Below are positions 1 to 5,160 of a stretch of 5,160 bases of DNA, piece by piece (within the stretch, counting starts at the first letter, position 1; the number at the start of each line of letters is the position of its first letter). The position numbers and the translations under genes were made by a program. Source of the DNA: Chryseobacterium sp. UBA6632 (GTDB lineage: Bacteria; Bacteroidota; Bacteroidia; Flavobacteriales; Weeksellaceae); the NCBI GenBank assembly GCA_002455915.1, contig DKLU01000460.1, positions 1 through 5,160 of the forward strand, read 5' to 3'. The notes under the pieces are model-generated. The model did no database searches. It was given only the letters and a program-made list of their open reading frames with translations, and was not told where the DNA came from.

Positions 1-25
1 TGTCTCGTCCTAAAAATCCGATACA
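1..25 (+). repeat. IS terminal inverted repeat, orfB-distal end
   Basis: Compared with the reverse complement of 1366-1390, 19 of 25 positions agree. The shared blocks are TGTC (1-4), GTCCT (7-11), AAA (13-15) and CGATACA (19-25). It starts with TG as expected for an IS3-family tip. This is the end downstream of the transposase genes, conventionally the right inverted repeat. Confidence 0.88.
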
Positions 26-49
26 GATTATAGGTTAAAAATAATTTAA

Positions 50-901
50 TTAAACCAAAGCAAAAACGTTTTTGCTTTGGTTTTTTGTTTTATAGGTTTT
101 CATTTTTAATTCAGACTGCTCGTGCATTTGGTTTGGTGTTAAATAATGGTTTGAAAAATGAGGTCTGATTTCATTATAAATATCAATAGATTCATCCACG
201 AGTTTTCTTCTCCATTTAGTTTCCATATTATATTTATCAATATCAAATTCTTGTTTTAAAATACCATTAATTCTTTCTGCTACTGCATTTTCATACGGAT
301 CTGAGTTTTGCGTCATGCTGCATGCTATATTGTTTTTTTGCAATATTTTTTGATATTCATTAGAGCAATATTGCAAACCTCTATCCGAGTGATGGATTAA
401 TGATTTTAAACTAACTTTTTTATTTTTTAAAGCTTTTTTCAAGGCAATCAAACTGCTTTCCGTATTCAAATTATCTGCAACATGATGTCCCACGATTTTC
501 TTGGAATAAGCATCAGTTATCAGGCTTAAATAACTCGGATTCGCCCTATTTCCAATATACGTAATATCTGCAACCCAAACCTGATTGGGTTTGGTGATCT
601 GGTAATCCAATATCAAATTTTTATGCTTTCTGAAGCGATGATGCGAGTTTGTCGTGAGGTGATAGCTTCTCTTGGGAACAATCAGTAAAGGATTGGCTCG
701 CAAAATATCAAAGAATTTATCTCTGCCAATATTCAATAATTTTAGAGGTTCTTTCAACATAAAATACAGTTTCTTGCCGCCAATTTTGGGTTGTATCATT
801 CGCTTTTCTTTCACCAAGGCGACCACTTGCTGGACCTTGCTAATACGCACTGCGCTACGTTTTAAACTTCGATAATAGACTTGTCTATCCACTCCGGACA
901 A
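50..901 (-). CDS. IS3-family transposase OrfB (DDE integrase domain)
   Basis: This is the catalytic part of the transposase, carrying out strand cleavage and transfer at the IS ends. Numbered from the TTG at 901, an HTH-like region (about 18-60) is followed by an rve-type integrase core. The catalytic triad is D112 (in VADITYI), D173 (in HHSDRG) and E209 (in NAVAERING), with exactly 35 residues between D173 and E209 and the expected K216 seven residues after E209. The TTG start is probably artificial. The same frame is open upstream to 979, and the upstream residues (ETLVFTCGLSGV) read as part of the family's N-terminus. OrfB therefore overlaps orfA in the -1 frame and is probably made as an OrfAB fusion by frameshifting. 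The last ten codons and the stop lie inside a perfect palindrome. No internal stop or missing catalytic residue is seen. Confidence 0.93.
   Translation of the reverse strand: MSGVDRQVYYRSLKRSAVRISKVQQVVALVKEKRMIQPKIGGKKLYFMLKEPLKLLNIGRDKFFDILRANPLLIVPKRSYHLTTNSHHRFRKHKNLILDYQITKPNQVWVADITYIGNRANPSYLSLITDAYSKKIVGHHVADNLNTESSLIALKKALKNKKVSLKSLIHHSDRGLQYCSNEYQKILQKNNIACSMTQNSDPYENAVAERINGILKQEFDIDKYNMETKWRRKLVDESIDIYNEIRPHFSNHYLTPNQMHEQSELKMKTYKTKNQSKNVFALV
52..83. terminator. Perfect 32-bp palindrome at orfB 3' end, likely terminator
   Basis: The arms 52-67 and 68-83 are perfect reverse complements of 16 bases each (five G/C pairs) with no spacer, so the RNA would fold with a small loop around ACGT. 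On the plus strand the stem runs straight into a T-rich tract (81-86 and 88-91), which looks like an intrinsic terminator for transcripts entering the IS from the left. On the minus strand the stem is followed by AATTAAATTATTTTT, a less direct U tract, so it could also end the transposase mRNA, though less ideally. The stem includes the orfB stop codon and its last ten codons. Termination is inferred from structure only. Confidence 0.7.
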
Positions 902-915
902 TCCACAGGTAAAAA

Positions 916-1350
916 CTAATGTTTCTTTTTCTCTTCTGCGGAAGTTATTGATTGTGCGGATGCGGAGTTTTTTCTGATGTCAATATCATATTCACTCTCG
1001 GCAAGATCGATCATCATATCGAAGAAAATTGCTTTTTTATCGGCAATGTAGGCTTGTTTTTCCAGGAAGGCTTTTTGTTTTTCAAGTAATTTTACTTCAG
1101 CCTCCAGTTCCATAATTCTTTGTTCTGGTGTTTTTTGCATAGCATTTGGTGTTTGATTGTCCCAATCAAAGTTACCATATTTTCTAAGCCAATTCACAAC
1201 GGTAGAGCGAGATTGTATTGCATATTTCTTACGACATTCGGTAATTCCTAATTTTCCCGATTCAATTTCTTTTACAAGCTGAAGTTTTAAACTCAAACTG
1301 TAATCTTTCTGTGTACGCCTTACATAATGCGTTTCTAATGGTTCTTTCAT
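916..1350 (-). CDS. IS3-family transposase OrfA (HTH, coiled coil)
   Basis: This is the 144-residue DNA-binding and multimerisation subunit of the transposase, which recognises the terminal repeats. When made alone it typically moderates transposition in this family. Residues about 17-57 form the helix-turn-helix, with YSLSLKLQLVKEIESGK leading and SRSTVVNWLRKYG as the likely recognition part. Residues about 75-105 are a heptad-like coiled coil (QRIMELEAEVKLLEKQKAFL), which matches the leucine zipper of IS3-family OrfA. The ATG at 1350 is the natural start just inside the inverted repeat. The tail EEKKKH is encoded by a purine run that is the probable frameshift site into orfB. No clear TAnnTTTG promoter precedes it inside the IS, so its transcription may depend on a weak promoter or on read-through from the codirectional permease operon. 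Confidence 0.92.
   Translation of the reverse strand: MKEPLETHYVRRTQKDYSLSLKLQLVKEIESGKLGITECRKKYAIQSRSTVVNWLRKYGNFDWDNQTPNAMQKTPEQRIMELEAEVKLLEKQKAFLEKQAYIADKKAIFFDMMIDLAESEYDIDIRKNSASAQSITSAEEKKKH
925..931 (-). other. Candidate -1 frameshift site, G AAA AAG
   Basis: In the orfA frame the end reads GCA GAA GAG AAA AAG AAA CAT TAG. The orfB frame is -1 relative to orfA and is open from 979 downward, so slippage on AAA AAG would join the two frames. It would give ...EEKK followed by ETLVFTCGLSG and a fusion of about 433 residues. The best-known IS3 heptamer is A AAA AAG. Here the first base is G, so the P-site tRNA would re-pair imperfectly and the exact slip position is uncertain. The frame relation and overlap are seen directly, while use of the site is inferred from the family. 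Confidence 0.6.
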
Positions 1351-1376
1351 AACGATTATTTTTTGTGTATCGTTAT
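1349..1376 (-). promoter_or_regulatory. Inverted repeat over the orfA start codon
   Basis: ATAACGAT at 1349-1356 and ATCGTTAT at 1369-1376 are perfect 8-bp complements separated by 12 bases. One arm contains two bases of the orfA ATG and the other lies within the terminal inverted repeat. In an mRNA starting outside the IS, the hairpin would cover the initiation region. A transcript starting inside the loop would lack one arm. Some other insertion sequences use such start-sequestering hairpins to block expression by impinging transcription. An alternative is a binding site for OrfA. With only two G/C pairs per arm the hairpin would be weak. Confidence 0.45.
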
Positions 1377-1390
1377 TTCAGGACTTGACA
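1366..1390 (-). repeat. IS terminal inverted repeat, orfA-proximal end
   Basis: This is the partner of the repeat at 1-25 (19 of 25 positions), reading inward on the minus strand from TGTC at 1390 to CGATACA at 1372-1366. It is the end upstream of orfA, conventionally the left inverted repeat. Its inner part overlaps the right arm of a second inverted repeat that reaches the orfA start codon. The host sequence beyond it is A/T-rich. Confidence 0.88.
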
Positions 1391-1402
1391 AAAATTTATG
1401 TT

Positions 1403-2545
1403 TTAAGAGAAAAATGTCACCAAAAGGTAAGTAATTCCTGCAACAATAGCCGAAATAGGAATGGTAAGCACCCAAGCCCAAAGAAGACTTACTGTGATTC
1501 CCCATCTTACGGCAGAAATTCTTTTTGTAAGACCTACCCCGATGATAGAACCTGTAATGGTGTGTGTTGTAGAAACCGGGATACCAAAATGATCGGTAAT
1601 GAATAGCGTGATCGCTCCCGCAGTTTCAGCACTTACCCCTTCTAATGAAGTTACTTTTGTAATTTTAGTCCCCATTGTTTTGATGATCTTCCAACCCCCA
1701 CTCATTGTTCCTAAACCAATCGCTAAGAACGATACCAAAGGAACCCAAAGATAGTGTTCAGCGAAATAATCGAAACGTCCTGCAGAAGGAATATTCAAAT
1801 AAATAGGATCCTGAAGCATATTCACATGATAATAGATCAATGCCGCCCCAATAATACCCATTACTTTCTGAGCATCATTCAAACCGTGACCTAAACTAAA
1901 CAACGCGGAAGAAGCCAACTGCAATCTCTTGAATGACTGATCTGCCTTGTGTGGGTTTGATCTTTTATAAAGGTGAACAATGATTAAGGTAATGATAATT
2001 GAAATAATCATCCCTATGATCGGCGCCATGAAAATGAACAGGAAAATAGGAATTACTTTGTCAAATTTTACAACACTTTGCGTGGTTACCTGATGAGCAG
2101 CTTCTTTCAAAGTAGCCCATGTTCCTAACGCAGGTTGTGCTGCAGCTACATCATGATAATCCATCATGAAAGCGTGCATTAGTGCTGCTCCTAAAAATCC
2201 ACCAATCAAGGTGTGAGATGAAGATGAAGGAATACCAAACCACCAAGTCAATAAATTCCATGCGATGGCCGCAACCAAACCGGAAAATATTACTTCAAGG
2301 TTGATAAAATTTTCATTCACTGTCTTGGCAATCGTATTACCAATTTTAAACTCTCCAATAATATACGCAGCGATAAAGAACGCTGCAAAATTCCAAAGTG
2401 CTGCCCAAAGAACGGCCTGGAACGGAGTTAAAACTTTTGTAGAAACAATAGTCGCAATTGAGTTGGCTGCATCGTGAAAACCATTAATGTAATCAAAGAT
2501 CAAAGCCAAAGCAATAATAACTATAAGTAAAATCGGAAATTCCAT
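1403..2545 (-). CDS. pit: PiT-family inorganic phosphate permease
   Basis: This is a 380-residue inner-membrane permease that takes up inorganic phosphate using a cation gradient (family knowledge; whether H+ or Na+ cannot be read here). It shows the internal duplication typical of PiT proteins. GFHDAANS (22-29) in the N-terminal half corresponds to GLNDAQK (221-227) in the C-terminal half. FGIPSSSSHT (103-112) corresponds to FGIPVSTTHT (320-329). I count about nine or ten hydrophobic segments, with a basic hydrophilic loop at about 192-208 between the halves. It follows the DUF47 gene by 21 bp, so the two form an operon, and DUF47 proteins commonly accompany PiT permeases. The start ATG gives the standard short hydrophobic N-terminus. 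There is no Shine-Dalgarno sequence, as is usual in Bacteroidota. No terminator lies between its stop and the insertion sequence 12 bp beyond it. Confidence 0.95.
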   Translation of the reverse strand: MEFPILLIVIIALALIFDYINGFHDAANSIATIVSTKVLTPFQAVLWAALWNFAAFFIAAYIIGEFKIGNTIAKTVNENFINLEVIFSGLVAAIAWNLLTWWFGIPSSSSHTLIGGFLGAALMHAFMMDYHDVAAAQPALGTWATLKEAAHQVTTQSVVKFDKVIPIFLFIFMAPIIGMIISIIITLIIVHLYKRSNPHKADQSFKRLQLASSALFSLGHGLNDAQKVMGIIGAALIYYHVNMLQDPIYLNIPSAGRFDYFAEHYLWVPLVSFLAIGLGTMSGGWKIIKTMGTKITKVTSLEGVSAETAGAITLFITDHFGIPVSTTHTITGSIIGVGLTKRISAVRWGITVSLLWAWVLTIPISAIVAGITYLLVTFFS

Positions 2546-2566
2546 TGTTTAATTATAATTATTAAA

Positions 2567-3205
2567 TTAAGCGTATTTAATCATGATGTTCTCAATCGTA
2601 TTGGCAACATCTTCAGCCTTGTCGGTTACTACTTCAAGATAATTAAGTACAGATGAAATTTTAATAATGTTGATCGCATCGTTTGTTTCGAACAATTCTA
2701 CCATAGAATTTGAAAGAAGGTCGTCTGCAATGTTTTCAATAGAATTTACTTTGATACAAGCTTCCTTTACCTGCTCCATGTTTTTAAACCCCTTAAGGTT
2801 TTTCATTGCATTCTGAATTTCAAGACATGCTTTGTGGATTAGTAAAGAGAAATCTGAATACGCCTTCATTTCAGGCGACTTGTAAAGGAAGATATATTTT
2901 GTAGATGCGTAGATATAATCTGCGATATCATCTAAACCTGTTGCCAACGTGTGGATGTCTTCTCTATCGAAAGGAGTGATGAAGTTTTTCCCCAATTCTA
3001 CGAAGATCTCGTGAGTAAGCTCATCATTTTTATGCTCATAATCGCTCATCTTTTTCAACATAGAATCATCATTAAGATCGAAATCTTTAATTCCGTGATT
3101 GAATTCCTCAGACATTGCTACCAGGTTTTCTGTTACTTTTTCGAAAAGCACAAAGAAGATTTTATCTTTCGGTTGAAAAGCGTGGAAAATATTACCAATT
3201 CCCAT
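2567..3205 (-). CDS. DUF47/PhoU-like phosphate transport accessory protein
   Basis: This is a 212-residue soluble protein of the DUF47 (PhoU_div, YkaA-like) family, predicted all-helical and cytoplasmic. PhoU-like acidic motifs that bind metal clusters in relatives are visible: E57 and D61 in YEHKNDELT, TPFDREDI (77-84) with LDDIAD (91-96), SIENIADD (155-162), and a C-terminal TDKAEDVANTIENI (194-207). Length and motif order fit the full family, so the gene looks intact. Its position directly upstream of a PiT permease gene, with 21 bp between, indicates that it modulates phosphate uptake by that permease. This role is inferred from family and context, and the biochemical activity of DUF47 proteins is poorly defined. 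The start ATG at 3205 gives the expected N-terminus (FHAFQPKDKIFFVLFEK). Confidence 0.92.
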   Translation of the reverse strand: MGIGNIFHAFQPKDKIFFVLFEKVTENLVAMSEEFNHGIKDFDLNDDSMLKKMSDYEHKNDELTHEIFVELGKNFITPFDREDIHTLATGLDDIADYIYASTKYIFLYKSPEMKAYSDFSLLIHKACLEIQNAMKNLKGFKNMEQVKEACIKVNSIENIADDLLSNSMVELFETNDAINIIKISSVLNYLEVVTDKAEDVANTIENIMIKYA

Positions 3206-3230
3206 TGTAAAGTTTTTATAATTTTGACTG

Positions 3231-3238
3231 CAAATTTC
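3231..3238 (-). promoter_or_regulatory. Possible -7 element for DUF47-pit operon
   Basis: On the minus strand, GAAATTTG followed by CA lies 25 bp before the DUF47 start. It matches the Bacteroidota -7 consensus TAnnTTTG at all but the first base, and shares TTTGCA with the helicase promoter. No TTG is found at the proper -33 spacing, so this is a weak candidate. The position, between the helicase terminator and the operon start, is right. Confidence 0.35.
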
Positions 3239-3312
3239 CTAAAAAACCATCTTACCTGAAACTATATAACATTAAGTTTTGTTAACATTGGATTCACACT
3301 TCATTAGTATAC

Positions 3313-3338
3313 AAAAAAACCGGCATTAAAGCCGGTTT
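3313..3338 (-). terminator. Intrinsic terminator of the helicase gene
   Basis: On the minus strand, the arms AAACCGGC and GCCGGTTT (3338-3331 and 3324-3317) form a perfect 8-bp stem around a six-base loop, TTTAAT. T residues continue directly from the stem to 3313. It begins 18 bases after the helicase stop codon. This is a textbook rho-independent terminator and separates the helicase unit from the phosphate operon. In the plus direction the stem is followed only by ATATATTTG, so it is mainly one-way. Confidence 0.9.
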
Positions 3339-3356
3339 ATATATTTGAAAATGAGT

Positions 3357-5048
3357 TTAGTTAGCCTCTTCAGCTCTCATATCTTTACCTCTGAATTTCA
3401 TTGATTGAATGTTGCTCAAAAGATCTCCTTTGAACGATTTTTCAACCTCAAAGAAAGAGAATTTCTCTAAAATTTCGATATCTCCGATTTCAGCTCTTTT
3501 CTTCGTCTTACCGTTCGATGTAGCTTTATTGATTATATCTAAAACATCCAGCTTCTTCAATTGATCTTTTTTACCAAGATTAAAGAAGAATCTTACCATG
3601 TTTTCATTTTTTCTTCTTGGTTTTCCACCACGCTCTCTTCTATCTCCTCTCTCGCCTCTATCGCGGTCTCTACCTCTGTCACGATCTCTTCTATCTCTTC
3701 TTCCGCCATCATCATCTCTGCTGCTTAGCTTCTGTTCTACAAGATCATGTCTGTCTTTGTAATAAAGAGCAAGGTCTTTCAATTGGAACTGAAGTAATTT
3801 GTGAACCAATTCTTCTTTTGAAAACGCTGACAAATCAGGAATTAAAGAATCATCAAATTCAAAGAAATCTTCATGTACTTCAAACAGACTTTCAAAAACA
3901 CCACCTACCTGAGCTTTGATCACCTCTTCTCCCGTTGGGATTTTAGCCTCATTGATCTCAATTTTAGTTACTGATTTTATCTGTTTTAATTTTCTGCTTT
4001 CTTCAGGCTTAATTAAAGCAATTGAAACACCGTCTTTTCCTGCTCTCCCCGTTCTACCACTTCTGTGAACGAATACTTCCGGATCATCAGGTAAAGAATA
4101 GTGGATAACGTGAGTCAGAGAGTTTACATCCAATCCTCTCGCTGCAACGTCTGTTGCTACCAAAATATCGATGTTTTTCAATCTGAACTTCTTCATCACC
4201 GTATCTCTCTGAGCCTGAGAAAGATCACCATGAAGTGCATCTGCTGCATAACCATTCTGCATCAAGAAATCAGCAACTTCCTGAGTTTCCATTCTTGTTC
4301 TACAGAAAATGATTGAATATTGATTCGGGTTAGAATCGATCAATCTCTTCAAAGCTTCTTTTTTCTGACGGTATCCTGCCACATAATATTCATGCTTAAT
4401 GTTCTTTTTAACCTCGTTAATAGAACCTACAGAAATTCTGTGTGGTTTTGTCAAATAATTCTTAGAAATTCTTTCCACCTCTTTACTCATCGTAGCCGAG
4501 AATAAGAAAGTTTGTTTCGTTTCAGGAGTTTCGCTCAAAATTGTTTCCAATTCGTCTTTGAAACCCATTGAAAGCATTTCATCAGCTTCGTCTAAAACCA
4601 ACCAATGAATTGCCGAAAAGTCTAGCGCTTTTCTGTTAATTAAATCAATCACTCTACCCGGAGTTCCCACAATAATTTGCGGCTTATCCTTCAAAGATCT
4701 GATTTGCTCCATAATACTGCTTCCACCATAAACTGCTGTCGTTTTGATGTCTCTCATGTATTTAGAGTAATTTTTAATGTCTTTTGTAATCTGAAGACAT
4801 AATTCTCGTGTCGGACAAAGCACCAATAATTGGATTTTGCGACTCGTCTCGTCAATCATATCCAAAATCGGAAGCGAAAACGCTGCTGTTTTGCCTGTCC
4901 CTGTCTGCGCAAGTGCGATTAGATCGCGAATATCTGAAAGAATAAAAGGGATAGTCTGTTTTTGGATTTCTGTCGGGCTTTCGTAACCCAGTTCGCCAAT
5001 TGCCTTTAGAATGTCAGGACTTAAATTGGTTTCCGTAAATAAATTCAT
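3357..5048 (-). CDS. deaD: DEAD-box RNA helicase with DbpA/CsdA-type RNA-binding domain
   Basis: This is a 563-residue ATP-dependent RNA helicase, expected to act in the cytoplasm on ribosome assembly, cold adaptation or mRNA turnover. All core motifs are present: Q motif with Q29 (PTEIQ), motif I AQTGTGKT (47-54), Ia PTREL (79-83), Ib TPGR (129-132), II DEAD (153-156), III SAT (184-186), IV SIIFCRTR (245-252), V VATDVAARGLDV (297-308) and VI HRSGRTGRAG (328-337). After the core comes an acidic segment (about 386-440), then an Arg/Asp/Gly-rich linker (444-480). A C-terminal domain at about 484-563 (MVRFFFNLGKKDQL, IGDIEI, SFFEV) fits the DbpA/CsdA RRM-like RNA-binding fold. CsdA/DeaD-like is the best name, though DbpA-like specificity cannot be excluded. 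It has its own promoter and terminator, so it is monocistronic. The ATG at 5048 sits 20 bp after a clear -7 element. Confidence 0.95.
   Translation of the reverse strand: MNLFTETNLSPDILKAIGELGYESPTEIQKQTIPFILSDIRDLIALAQTGTGKTAAFSLPILDMIDETSRKIQLLVLCPTRELCLQITKDIKNYSKYMRDIKTTAVYGGSSIMEQIRSLKDKPQIIVGTPGRVIDLINRKALDFSAIHWLVLDEADEMLSMGFKDELETILSETPETKQTFLFSATMSKEVERISKNYLTKPHRISVGSINEVKKNIKHEYYVAGYRQKKEALKRLIDSNPNQYSIIFCRTRMETQEVADFLMQNGYAADALHGDLSQAQRDTVMKKFRLKNIDILVATDVAARGLDVNSLTHVIHYSLPDDPEVFVHRSGRTGRAGKDGVSIALIKPEESRKLKQIKSVTKIEINEAKIPTGEEVIKAQVGGVFESLFEVHEDFFEFDDSLIPDLSAFSKEELVHKLLQFQLKDLALYYKDRHDLVEQKLSSRDDDGGRRDRRDRDRGRDRDRGERGDRRERGGKPRRKNENMVRFFFNLGKKDQLKKLDVLDIINKATSNGKTKKRAEIGDIEILEKFSFFEVEKSFKGDLLSNIQSMKFRGKDMRAEEAN
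3609..3719 (-). repeat. Low-complexity tract encoding the Arg/Asp/Gly-rich linker
   Basis: This part of the helicase gene is made of short degenerate repeats (plus strand rich in tctct, cgatctct and ctctatc units) and encodes residues 444-480 with RDRDRG-like repeats. Basic R/G-rich regions in DEAD-box proteins bind RNA without sequence specificity and often promote condensation (family knowledge). The repeated DNA could vary in length between strains by slippage. The reading frame is intact here. Confidence 0.75.
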
Positions 5049-5068
5049 TAAATATTTTAAAATTTTTG

Positions 5069-5076
5069 CAAAGATA
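5069..5076 (-). promoter_or_regulatory. Bacteroidota -7 promoter element of the helicase gene
   Basis: On the minus strand TATCTTTG, followed by CA, is an exact match to the TAnnTTTG -7 consensus of Bacteroidota housekeeping promoters, 20 bp before the helicase ATG. No good TTG lies at the usual -33 spacing. The predicted leader is only about 12-15 bases, A/T-only and without a Shine-Dalgarno sequence. The remaining 5077-5160 is A/T-rich, and I see no gene or structured RNA in it. Confidence 0.75.
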
Positions 5077-5160
5077 CAATTATTATTTGGATTTCTTTTT
5101 AACTATTATTACAGAAACAATAATTTAATATTCAAAACCCACAAGCCTTTTATAATTTCC

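Larger units (their letters stand above)
1..1390 (-). mobile_element. Complete IS3-family insertion sequence
   Basis: This is a 1390-bp element with two transposase reading frames on the minus strand, bounded by imperfect terminal inverted repeats that begin TG, as IS3-family ends do. The OrfA/OrfB arrangement in the -1 frame, the HTH plus coiled-coil OrfA and the DDE OrfB with 35 residues between the second D and the E all place it in the IS3 family. I do not assign the subgroup. Both ORFs and both ends look intact, so it may still be able to move. The right end lies 12 bp past the stop codon of the PiT permease gene. The left end coincides with the first base of the window, so the target-site duplication cannot be checked here. 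IS3 elements usually duplicate 3-4 bp, and the right flank would make this AAA or AAAA. Confidence 0.93.

Noticed and set aside
1..25. Minicircle junction promoter formed by joining the two IS ends
   Set aside because: The left tip gives only GAGACA on the minus strand (4 of 6 to TTGACA), and at 17 bp spacing the other end offers ATAACG. Neither this nor a Bacteroidota-type promoter is convincing.
672..875. Plus-strand open frame inside orfB
   Set aside because: It is antisense to a conserved DDE transposase gene, has no family features and no promoter. It is a shadow frame.
881..901. Hairpin (TTGTC/GACAA) downstream of the slippery run as a frameshift stimulator
   Set aside because: The stem is only 5 bp with an 11-base loop and starts more than 20 bases after the slippery run, too weak and too far for a typical stimulatory structure.
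1385..1390. Plus-strand TTGACA at the IS tip as a -35 box of an outward promoter running antisense into pit
   Set aside because: No -10-like hexamer lies 16-18 bp downstream, and no TAnnTTTG element is found at Bacteroidota spacing. The -35 consensus of other phyla is also a poor guide here.
2951..3259. Plus-strand open frame opposite the DUF47 gene (102 codons)
   Set aside because: It overlaps the well-supported DUF47 coding region on the other strand, and its composition reflects the complement of that gene.
3609..3719. Short repeated units considered as a CRISPR or tandem-repeat locus
   Set aside because: The repeats are degenerate, only a few bases long, without spacers, and lie in frame inside the helicase gene where they encode a low-complexity linker.
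3617..3919. Plus-strand open frame opposite the helicase linker (100 codons)
   Set aside because: The Tyr/Leu/Cys-rich product is what the complement of Arg/Asp-rich codons gives. The helicase frame is clearly the real one.

Overview
The window is a low-GC stretch with all five recognisable genes on the minus strand. It most likely comes from a Bacteroidota chromosome, probably a flavobacterium of the Chryseobacterium kind. Three things support this: a TAnnTTTG-type -7 promoter element before the helicase gene, A/T-rich leaders with no Shine-Dalgarno sequence, and protein sequences of flavobacterial character. The taxonomic call is inference from sequence style, not from a database match.

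Layout from left to right. Positions 1-1390 are a complete IS3-family insertion sequence. It has matching terminal inverted repeats (19 of 25 positions), an OrfA with a helix-turn-helix and coiled coil, and an OrfB with an intact DDE integrase core. OrfB lies in the -1 frame of OrfA, so the active transposase is probably an OrfAB fusion of about 433 residues made by programmed frameshifting. A perfect 32-bp palindrome spans the orfB stop codon, and a smaller inverted repeat spans the orfA start codon. The element lies 12 bp beyond the stop codon of the next gene and points the same way.

Positions 1403-3205 hold a two-gene phosphate uptake operon, transcribed right to left. It encodes a DUF47/PhoU-like cytoplasmic protein and then a PiT-family inorganic phosphate permease, 21 bp apart. 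Positions 3317-3338 form a strong intrinsic terminator that closes the upstream helicase unit. Positions 3357-5048 encode a DEAD-box RNA helicase with all the standard motifs, an Arg/Asp/Gly-rich linker and a C-terminal DbpA/CsdA-type RNA-binding domain. A clear promoter lies 20 bp before its start.

How it fits together: the helicase is an independent unit for RNA and ribosome metabolism. The DUF47-PiT pair does low-affinity phosphate uptake with a regulatory partner. The insertion sequence is an intruder downstream of the permease gene, placed so that phosphate-operon transcripts can run into the transposase genes. I see no sign of an undescribed multi-gene system. The points of interest are the expression controls of the insertion sequence, its position, and the domain order of the helicase.
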